Source of the DNA: Sphingobacteriaceae bacterium UBA6709
Lineage (GTDB): Bacteria; Bacteroidota; Bacteroidia; Sphingobacteriales; Sphingobacteriaceae
Direction of reading: 5' to 3'
Assembly (NCBI GenBank): GCA_002454425.1
Contig: DKIV01000037.1
Coordinates: 1 to 20,270 of the forward strand
Length of the DNA stretch: 20,270 bases
Under the pieces are notes generated by a model. That model saw only the letters and a program-made list of their open reading frames with translations, was not told the DNA's origin and ran no database searches. Positions within the stretch are counted from its first letter, which is position 1. Each line of letters opens with the position of its first letter. A program made the position numbers and the translations under genes. Below are positions 15,031-20,270 of the stretch, in pieces.

Positions 15031-16275
15031 ATGTTCGGTTGCCTGTTTCTCCGGCTAATCATGTCTGCTTTCTGCATTGCGATGCTCGTCGCTAAGCGTG
15101 TGCCCGGCCAGGGACTGAAGCTTAATGATAACGCCCGACAGCAGGTAATATCGTTTGTATATGCCCATAACCTTATTGTCATCAACGCGCGGGTGAATGG
15201 GCTTGGGCCTTTTATGTTTCTCCTTGATACCGGGGTCGCGAATTCCATGATTACCGATGTCGACTTTGCTCGCAGTCTGAATCTCCATTCATCGCGGGTG
15301 GTAAATATTATTGGCTTTGGTGTTAAGGATGCCGCAAGGGCCAGTATTGTTTCCGGCGTAGAGGTTCGGATAGGCCGAAAGATGAGCGGTTTGTTGAATT
15401 TCGCGGTGTTGGACGAAGATATTTTTGATCTGGCGGCTTATACCGGATTGCCCGTGAAAGGCATTATTGGTTCGGATTTCTTTGTCAATCATCCTGTATC
15501 TATAAATTATATCAACTCAAAGATTACCATTCACAGGCACCTTGATCCTGCGGTACGTAAGTCAGAGTCGAAGTTGTCCATGAGTATCGAGCATGGCAAG
15601 CCTTACCTCTGGTGTGCTGTTGCCGATAGCTCCGGACATGTTGATTCTCTAAAGCTTGTCATTGATACAGGCGCAGGCCATCCATTGTCGCTTGAGACCT
15701 TGAATGGCGCAGCGTTTCCAATACCCTTTCCGAATATTAATGCCAATCTCGGTGTCGGGCTCAGTGGCAATATCTCAGGATACATCGCCAGGATGCCGAA
15801 GCTGCAAGTAGGCTCCTTTCAGCTGCAAAATGTCATTACTGCCTTTCCTCTTTACCAACAAGCTGCCGCGCGCCGGGGTATAGTAGATCGTAATGGAAAT
15901 CTGGGAAATGGGGTGCTGTCAAGGTTTTATCTTACGCTTGACTACGCTGGTAATCGTCTTTATCTGCGTAAGAATCCTCGCTACCGGCAGCGCTTTGAGC
16001 ATGATATGAGCGGTCTCTCGTTGGCATGGGCAGGTCCGGACTATAAATATCTTGTTATCGCGCGCGTTGAGGAACACTCAGCCGCTGCCCTTACGGGGCT
16101 CAAAGAAGGAGATCGCATCATTGACATTAACCTAAAACCCATTGCCGCGTTTACAGCGCATGAGTTATATGAATTGTTGCAATCCGGAAATGGCAATACG
16201 TTGATTGTACGGGTTGCAAGGCAAAACTTCTCGCAAGTGGTAACCGTGTTACTTCGCTTAAAGAGGCGGATATAA
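15031..16275 (+). CDS. Predicted exported aspartyl protease with C-terminal PDZ domain
   Basis: The 414-residue protein begins with a hydrophobic stretch (about residues 3-21), consistent with a signal peptide or anchor; an internal ATG at 15061 would shorten it by ten residues. Two aspartic-protease active-site motifs are visible in one chain: LLDTGVANSMI (Asp66) and VIDTGAGHPLSLE (Asp212), each opening a retropepsin-like lobe. From about 345 to the end there is a PDZ-like domain (SAAALTGLKEGDRIIDIN, then a helix and strand). Such aspartyl protease/PDZ proteins are common in Bacteroidota but their substrates are mostly unknown. It diverges from glgP, and its stop lies 2 nt from the convergent FAD-protein stop. 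Confidence 0.82.
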   Translation: MFGCLFLRLIMSAFCIAMLVAKRVPGQGLKLNDNARQQVISFVYAHNLIVINARVNGLGPFMFLLDTGVANSMITDVDFARSLNLHSSRVVNIIGFGVKDAARASIVSGVEVRIGRKMSGLLNFAVLDEDIFDLAAYTGLPVKGIIGSDFFVNHPVSINYINSKITIHRHLDPAVRKSESKLSMSIEHGKPYLWCAVADSSGHVDSLKLVIDTGAGHPLSLETLNGAAFPIPFPNINANLGVGLSGNISGYIARMPKLQVGSFQLQNVITAFPLYQQAAARRGIVDRNGNLGNGVLSRFYLTLDYAGNRLYLRKNPRYRQRFEHDMSGLSLAWAGPDYKYLVIARVEEHSAAALTGLKEGDRIIDINLKPIAAFTAHELYELLQSGNGNTLIVRVARQNFSQVVTVLLRLKRRI

Positions 16276-16277
16276 AT

Positions 16278-17498
16278 CTAGCGCTTTAACTTTCCATCAA
16301 GGTCAACAGACACCTTGAAGGGTTGAATATAGGTATTAAGCAACACTGCAAACTGTCGGCGCGTTAACACCAAATCCTGACTAAATACACCACTGAGTTT
16401 TAATGTGCTGTTCCATGCCTTCGCCACCTCGCTGTCGAGCTCCTTGCCCCGATAAGCGACAAATTTTATCAAGCTCAATAAATCCTTAACGGTCATCCGC
16501 GACGAAGATTTATCAAGAAACCAAATCTGACTTCTGGAGAAATATTCCTTCATGGTGTCCCTGATTTCCGTTGTACTCACGGTGCTATCAGGCATATATA
16601 AGAACTCTGAGGCGCCCGATGCTCCCTTTAGCAAGCCTGTTAGTCCCATTGATTGTATGGCTATGAAATGTGCGTCAGTACTGCCTATGTCATCAAACGA
16701 GAGAAGGCGCGCGCCATAATTTGTTAATTCATTTTGTATAGTGCGGACGTTCAGCTTCCGCTGATCGGTTTTAAAGAATGAACAGAACGCTGCCGCGGCA
16801 CCAGCCGCCTGGGCTTGAGTCATATTAAATCCTAGCTGCCTATTGCCGCATACAAAGAAATTATCTTTACTGCTTGTAAGTGCTTTTAAAGGATAGGTAG
16901 AGGGCTTTACCGAACTTTTATTAATTATCGCGACGCCTGTACGGAAGCGTTTATCCTTATATGCCGTATCCGAAAGCCTGTTACTGTCGGGGTAATATTT
17001 ACCATTGGCAGTCATAAGTGTTTTGTAATCCTTGCTGGCATCTACCACAGCTTCCGTCCGGATAAGGCTATTGTCTGAAAGTGTTGTTTTCCAATACTTG
17101 CCATCTCGTTCAATACGAGTAATTTTCTTCGATTTTAATACCGTGAGATTCTTGACCGTGTCAGCCCAGGCATTGAATATTGTTGCTGCGAAAGAGGGTG
17201 CTATGGGTTGGTCTTTCTTTACAGGGAATCTTTGTACCTTCTCAATGCGTTCAATAAGTGTCTTAATGATCCCACTGCCTCCTGTCATTTCTTGTGCGTC
17301 AATGTTTACCTCGCTGATACTTCCCTCATCAACCATGATTGTTTTAACGCCCGAGTGTGCCGATTGTATCGCCGCCGAAAATCCATAGCTATTTGCTCCG
17401 ACAACCAGTACCCCGGCTTTTATAGTTTGTCCGACAGTTACCGTGCTCGTACTTACTATTAACAAGAATAACAATGAAACTTGTAAAAGCTTATTCAT
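16278..17498 (-). CDS. Exported FAD-dependent oxidoreductase-like protein (degenerate motif)
   Basis: The 406-residue product, starting at MNKLLQVSLLFLLIVS, has a Sec signal peptide ending near VGQT (about residue 24). A longer frame adds 61 residues but lacks signal-peptide character. A Rossmann-like strand follows: VLVVGANSYGFSAAIQSA, with Asp57-Glu58 at the end of the second strand. The segment VVDASKDYKTLMTANGKYY resembles the DAT..GD block, and AQAAGAAAAFCSFF the late AAG..AA block, of large Bacteroidota FAD oxidoreductases often labelled xanthan lyase. In GxGxxG the second glycine is Asn36, and the protein is shorter than most relatives. The tail (RRQFAVLLNTYIQPF) recalls the C-terminal helices of this group. 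Cofactor binding is uncertain. Confidence 0.65.
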   Translation of the reverse strand: MNKLLQVSLLFLLIVSTSTVTVGQTIKAGVLVVGANSYGFSAAIQSAHSGVKTIMVDEGSISEVNIDAQEMTGGSGIIKTLIERIEKVQRFPVKKDQPIAPSFAATIFNAWADTVKNLTVLKSKKITRIERDGKYWKTTLSDNSLIRTEAVVDASKDYKTLMTANGKYYPDSNRLSDTAYKDKRFRTGVAIINKSSVKPSTYPLKALTSSKDNFFVCGNRQLGFNMTQAQAAGAAAAFCSFFKTDQRKLNVRTIQNELTNYGARLLSFDDIGSTDAHFIAIQSMGLTGLLKGASGASEFLYMPDSTVSTTEIRDTMKEYFSRSQIWFLDKSSSRMTVKDLLSLIKFVAYRGKELDSEVAKAWNSTLKLSGVFSQDLVLTRRQFAVLLNTYIQPFKVSVDLDGKLKR

Positions 17499-17686
17499 AC
17501 TCAAATTTAGCTTGTTTGACGAGATTCGCCGGCAGAATCTAAAATATGTTTTTACAAAGGTTTTATTTGTAAAAGATGCTATCTCAAAAACGGACGAGCA
17601 AGCGGTTAATATCTGATAAGCGGTTAGTTGACGATTTACTCGCAAATTCGAAAGGTTAGGCTGGAGGAAGATCATAGGCAAATAAA

Positions 17687-17714
17687 ACGGGGAGGCGAAT
17701 TACTGCCCCCCCGT
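17687..17714 (-). terminator. Terminator after the OmpA-family gene
   Basis: On the minus strand ACGGGG and CCCCGT pair, with an inner GGC/GCC extension across one mismatch and an 8-nt loop. TTTTATTT follows. It lies 24 nt beyond the stop codon at 17738. Confidence 0.75.
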
Positions 17715-17737
17715 CCTGATCGTATTAACCTTTATCT

Positions 17738-18418
17738 TTACTGAGCACTACGCTGTGCCTCTTGCTTCATGGCGTCATTCGCTACAACTACGATTTCTAC
17801 CCTACGATTCTGGGCTCTTCCGCTCTCAGTGGAGTTATCCGCAATTGGCTCTGTGAGTCCCTTTCCTGAAGTTGTTATCCTTGATGTTGATACTCCATTC
17901 ATGGCAAGATAGTCGCGTACTGATGCGGCCCGGCGTTCCGACAATGTATAGTTGTATGATTCTGAACCTACGTTGTCTGTATGTCCAATTACAAGAATAT
18001 TAGTCTGTGGATTTGACTGCATTGAAGAAGATAACTTCGCAAGATTTGATTTAGCATCAGCTGTGAGGTCAGCTTTGCCGAAAGCGAAAAGTAATCCTGA
18101 ATCAAATTTTACAATTAAGCCCTCTCCTTGCTGTATTACCTCCGCGTTAGGAACATTTTTCTTAATCTCTTCCGCCTGGCGATCCATCTTCTTGCCGATG
18201 AGTGTGCCCGCTGCTCCACCTACCGCTGCTCCAAGGATAGAACCCAATGCAGTATTTCCCGCTTTCTTTCCGATAATTCCACCAACAACCGCACCGCCAG
18301 CGCCACCAATGACAGCTCCCTTAGTTGATTTGTTCATGTTTTTTACCGTGTCACAGCTTGAGAATAAAAATGCAGCAATGCCAAGCGCAACAAAGCTACG
18401 TGCTATCTTAATTTTCAT
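17738..18418 (-). CDS. OmpA-family lipoprotein with glycine-zipper segment
   Basis: The 226-residue precursor has a type II signal peptide with lipobox LFSSC (Cys22). Residues about 33-78 are a glycine-zipper region of repeated GGAGGAVVGGIIG type, likely membrane-associated. An OmpA-like peptidoglycan-binding domain fills about 100-215: VIGHTDNVGSESYN, LSERRAASVRDYLAMNGV, SGKGLTEPIADN and GRAQNRRVEI are all present. The protein probably anchors the outer membrane to peptidoglycan, like YiaD-type lipoproteins. It appears monocistronic, with its own terminator and a promoter-like sequence upstream. All domain motifs are complete. Confidence 0.95.
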   Translation of the reverse strand: MKIKIARSFVALGIAAFLFSSCDTVKNMNKSTKGAVIGGAGGAVVGGIIGKKAGNTALGSILGAAVGGAAGTLIGKKMDRQAEEIKKNVPNAEVIQQGEGLIVKFDSGLLFAFGKADLTADAKSNLAKLSSSMQSNPQTNILVIGHTDNVGSESYNYTLSERRAASVRDYLAMNGVSTSRITTSGKGLTEPIADNSTESGRAQNRRVEIVVVANDAMKQEAQRSAQ

Positions 18419-18434
18419 AATGTCGTATTTGGTA

Positions 18435-18466
18435 CAAATATTTCAAGGATTGCTGAACAAAGCAAA
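18435..18466 (-). promoter_or_regulatory. Candidate promoter of the OmpA-family gene
   Basis: On the minus strand TTTG (18463-18466) is followed after 20 nt by AATATTTG (18435-18442), one base off the TAnnTTTG consensus, 16 nt before the ATG. Spacing fits the Bacteroidota -33/-7 pattern. Confidence 0.4.
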
Positions 18467-18672
18467 TGCCAAATGTCAGTGATTGATGATTGGTTTATAC
18501 AATTCTTTGTCGGTCAGCTTATTGTGGTTGTTTATTTTAGCGACTATTTTTAACCATCGCTAAATAAGCTTTCATCTGTAGATAAAAATAGACACATCTT
18601 GGAGTGGCCGTATAGTAAGTCAAATAAAAAATGAATTTGTAGGAAGTATCACTTTTATTAGTTGCTTTGATC

Positions 18673-18788
18673 ATTGTTATACGGGGCTTGAATGCCCACC
18701 TTTGTTTTGTAATTGTTGCTGCCCCAAGGCAACGTTTTCATAGGTAGATGTAGGGTCAGATATACAATGTTGTATCTGACCTTTTTTT
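18673..18788 (+). ncRNA. Candidate small RNA ending in a strong terminator
   Basis: A textbook terminator at 18754-18788 has no plus-strand ORF upstream, so the transcript it ends is probably non-coding. Before it lie GGGC-TTGAAT-GCCC (about 18684-18697) and GTTGC-N9-GCAAC (about 18714-18734), both able to fold. A weak promoter can be read as TTTG (18636-18639), 19 nt, TAGTTGCT (18659-18666), which would start the RNA near 18673; the -7 match is poor, so the 5' end is a guess. I checked by eye for tmRNA, SRP RNA and RNase P hallmarks and saw none. 6S RNA or a lineage-specific RNA remain possible. Confidence 0.4.
18754..18788 (+). terminator. Rho-independent terminator without an upstream gene
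   Basis: GGTCAGATA (18754-18762) pairs perfectly with TATCTGACC (18773-18781) and is followed by seven T residues (18782-18788). The minus strand has no T run after the hairpin, so it acts only on plus-strand transcription. Confidence 0.85.
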
Positions 18789-18828
18789 GTCTTTAAAATT
18801 TTCCGTTATAATCAAGTTTTAGAAACTA

Positions 18829-19197
18829 TTAAGATCCCATCAAATCTTGTTGGCTCGCATCCGTTAATGGTAGAGGCATGTCATGTCGCTTTTCCGTAGG
18901 TGATGATTCTGAATAATCTATAGATTGATCGCGTATTGTTTCCGTAGTGTTATGTTTCAGACTGGCGAATTTTGCCAATCGGACTGATTCTATGTCCATT
19001 AGTCCGCAGTCAATGATAATTTAATTGCGGTTAGCCAATGTTAGCGGAGAGTGGTTTTGAGATTGGCAATGAAATGAGCTTAACAGCATTTTCCTAAAGT
19101 GGATTCGACCAGAGGTCGGGGCTGCCGTCTTTAAAATAAAAGCGGTGTCCCTAATCTGTCGATTAAATGATCCCTTGTGAGGGCCCTGATCAGCAAT
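18829..19197 (-). pseudogene. Possible decayed gene: two open stretches in one minus frame
   Basis: Reading the minus strand from 19197, one frame is open for 58 codons (IADQGPHKGSFNRQIRDTAF onwards), meets TAA at 19021-19023, then stays open for 63 codons to TAA at 18829-18831. The second part contains an ATG at 18999 that would give 56 residues (MDIESVRLAKFASLKHN to the end QQDLMGS). I recognise neither half. It could be a degenerate gene with a nonsense change, a real 56-residue protein, or chance. No ribosome-binding or promoter signal stands out. Confidence 0.2.
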
Positions 19198-19250
19198 TCA
19201 AAATTCTTCTGATCCGGAATGGAATAAATAGTACTCATTTGTAGTATTAG

Positions 19251-19279
19251 TATTTAGTAAAAATGCTATTTAGTAAAAA
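19251..19279. repeat. Tandem 13-nt direct repeat
   Basis: TATTTAGTAAAAA occurs at 19251-19263 and again at 19267-19279, separated by TGC. It lies in an A/T-rich stretch with related fragments just upstream (GTAGTATTAG). No function is evident. Confidence 0.6.
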
Positions 19280-19355
19280 ATATTAAAAAAGCAAAAAAAA
19301 TATCTTTAGATCTCCGTTTTGTTACGCTGAATTTTGGAAAGCGAATGATGTGTTT

Positions 19356-19469
19356 ATGAAAGTGCTTTTGTGCTTCCTTAATGATAGTTATACATCTATC
19401 GAAGATCATAGTTCAGCGTCCCTTAAGACGAAGCTATCGAATTTGAATAGGGAGTTTAGGATGGGTTAG
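19356..19469 (+). CDS. Very small possible ORF (37 aa)
   Basis: An ATG frame encodes 37 residues beginning MKVLLCFLNDSYTS and ending in NREFRMG. GGAAAG lies about 20 nt upstream, too far to be persuasive as a ribosome-binding site. There is no family match, no terminator and no promoter. It is listed only because the stretch has no other content. Confidence 0.15.
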   Translation: MKVLLCFLNDSYTSIEDHSSASLKTKLSNLNREFRMG

Positions 19470-19573
19470 GCTCCTAGGTTTAAGAAAATCAAAAACTGAG
19501 AACTTACATCCCTCACGATGTAGCCTTTATCAAACATATATCTTAAAAAATGTGAAAAATCTTTATAATACTA

Positions 19574-19603
19574 TTGCATTATAATTACAAGACGCTATAT
19601 TTG
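19574..19603 (+). promoter_or_regulatory. Promoter of tRNA-Asp
   Basis: TTG (19574-19576) is followed after 19 nt by TATATTTG (19596-19603), a full match to the Bacteroidota TAnnTTTG -7 element with correct -33 spacing. Transcription would begin near 19609, about 10 nt before the tRNA. This is the best promoter match in the window. Confidence 0.75.
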
Positions 19604-19618
19604 CAGTCCCAAAAGGGA

Positions 19619-19692
19619 GGTCCGGTAGTTCAGCTGGTTAGAATACATGCCTGTCACGCATGGGGTCGCGGGTTCGAGTCCCGTCCGGACCG
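19619..19692 (+). tRNA. tRNA-Asp (anticodon GTC)
   Basis: The acceptor stem GGTCCGG (19619-19625) pairs with CCGGACC (19685-19691), with discriminator G at 19692. The anticodon stem CATGC/GCATG closes the loop CTGTCAC, placing GTC at 19653-19655. The T arm GCGGG-TTCGAGT-CCCGT region is canonical. The 3' CCA is not encoded (GCAAAA follows), so it must be added after transcription. A promoter precedes it and a hairpin follows immediately. Confidence 0.97.
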
Positions 19693-19693
19693 C

Positions 19694-19719
19694 AAAAGGC
19701 GCTCAAACGAGCGCCTTTT
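19694..19719 (+). terminator. Terminator of tRNA-Asp
   Basis: GGCGCTC (19698-19704) and GAGCGCC (19709-19715) pair around AAAC. The flanking AAAA and TTTT extend the stem and supply the T run, so it can work on both strands. It would also stop transcription arriving from the transposase remnant. Confidence 0.88.
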
Positions 19720-19739
19720 GTCATTTATAGACCTCTAGA

Positions 19740-20270
19740 ACCGCGATTCTCGCAGAAAAGGGATCAAACCGGAAACCTGTGGACTAAGCATAAATTTTCA
19801 TGAGACGGTATATGAAGAAATCGATATTTCGAACTCTTTTAAACTGGCTTCTGAGAGCCTTGATCTCGGCATTGAATGGCTCAGAGGCATTGACCTCGGT
19901 TATCAAAGTAATTCAGGATGGATTGGTAATGATTTTGAATCGTTCTTCCTACCGAAGAGTAGGTTTTCATTCGGGCCTTCCCCACTTTATCGTACCATCG
20001 AGCCAATCGTGTATAACCAAGCTCCTTGGTTTTGGTGGCAGAAAAGATGTGCGATAGTTTGCGGCTCAATCTCTAGGCAGTTTCCAGATCGGGGTGTAGT
20101 CCGAAAAGGATCTCCGCCCGTTGCTGTTGGGAAAGTGTCCAGTTGGTCTCGTCCTTGAATAACAGGTATCGGCTGCGAGCCAGTAATTGCTTTTGGGTAT
20201 CGCCATTTTCCAGCAGATTAGGAACATAGTCCTTATCCAATTCTTTATCCAGTTCAATTTCCAGATTCTC
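19740..20270 (-). mobile_element. Remnant insertion sequence, ISL3 type, truncated by the window edge
   Basis: The transposase pseudogene and about 45 bp after its stop (including GGATCAAACCGGAAACC near 19761-19777) probably belong to one IS copy. The exact terminal inverted repeat cannot be set, because only one end is visible. It lies about 50-90 bp past tRNA-Asp and its terminator and does not disturb either. Confidence 0.6.
19784..20270 (-). pseudogene. Decayed 3' part of an ISL3-type (ISAon1-like) transposase
   Basis: Reading from the right edge, the minus frame gives DKELDKDYVPNLLENGDTQK, then a region ending in LHPDLETA, where an in-frame TAG sits at 20073-20075 in place of an expected Tyr codon. 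The same frame continues through RLSRKLSHIFSATKTKELG and ILNYFDNR. Next to the expected STNASAESFNAKIKA-type block, small deletions near 19875-19893 shift the frame. The sequence resumes in another frame as FNAEIKALRSQFKRVRN and ends in YRLMKIYA with TAG at 19784-19786. These are the C-terminal catalytic segments of ISL3-family DDE transposases. With one nonsense change and one frameshift it cannot make an active enzyme. The N-terminal half lies beyond the window. Confidence 0.85.

Larger units (their letters stand above)
18419..19573. other. Long intergenic region (about 1.15 kb)
   Basis: No protein family is recognisable. The region holds the OmpA-gene promoter, a probable small RNA with terminator (to 18788), two minus-strand open stretches in one frame (18829-19197), 13-nt direct repeats (19251-19279) and a 37-codon plus-strand ORF (19356-19469). 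It becomes very A/T-rich near 19250-19310. With the decayed transposase beyond the tRNA, it may be a zone of past insertions. Confidence 0.6.

Noticed and set aside
17502..17509. TAAATTTG on the minus strand as a -7 box for the FAD-protein gene
   Set aside because: It lies only 3 nt before the ATG, so transcription would start at or inside the start codon; likely a chance match.
18600..18788. tmRNA, SRP RNA or RNase P RNA
   Set aside because: No tRNA-like ends, no GGTCAGG...GGAA SRP core and far too short for RNase P.
1..20270. CRISPR array, prophage, toxin-antitoxin or defence island
   Set aside because: No regularly spaced repeats, no phage or nuclease genes and no paired small ORFs with such motifs were seen.

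Overview
The window looks like chromosomal DNA of a Bacteroidota bacterium, most likely a Sphingobacteriaceae-type genome (Pedobacter/Mucilaginibacter-like). This rests on gene content and style: a release factor 1, an LpxH-like phosphoesterase, a pyruvate dehydrogenase E1-alpha/E2 pair, a short alpha-glucan phosphorylase, a split ThrE exporter and an OmpA-type lipoprotein. Several start regions also carry sequences resembling the Bacteroidota promoter (TAnnTTTG near -7, TTTG or TTG near -33). No database search was possible; names come from motifs and remembered family sequences.

Layout. 1-722 has no convincing gene (G-rich tract at the edge, a perfect hairpin at 613-636). 723-845 is a possible 40-residue membrane protein that shares a bidirectional terminator with prfA. 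901-2874 (minus) holds prfA and an lpxH-like gene. 3003-6865 (plus) is a tight group: secreted prolyl oligopeptidase, two-pass sensor histidine kinase, DinB-like protein. 6950-9598 (plus) is pdhA-pdhC, closed by a strong terminator. 9752-11675 (minus) is a translationally coupled trio: U32 protein, one-cluster ferredoxin-like protein, YhbP-like flavin-fold protein. 11797-13073 (plus) is a two-subunit ThrE-like exporter, convergent with glgP (13115-14767, minus). 15031-16275 (plus) is a predicted exported aspartyl protease with PDZ domain, converging to 2 nt from an exported FAD-oxidoreductase-like protein (16278-17498, minus). 17738-18418 (minus) is an OmpA-family lipoprotein. 18419-19573 is a long gap with a probable small RNA ending in a terminator and some weak open frames. 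19619-19692 is tRNA-Asp(GTC) with its own promoter and terminator. 19784-20270 is the decayed 3' part of an ISL3-type transposase running off the right edge.

How it fits together. Most of the window is housekeeping: translation (prfA, tRNA-Asp, possibly tRNA modification by the U32 protein), lipid A synthesis, central carbon metabolism (PDH, glycogen breakdown), amino-acid export and the envelope. No defence island, prophage, CRISPR array or biosynthetic cluster is visible. The observations most worth checking are the U32-ferredoxin-YhbP operon, the threonine at the expected PLP-lysine position of the glucan phosphorylase, the small-RNA candidate near 18.7 kb, and the palindromic site between glgP and the protease gene.
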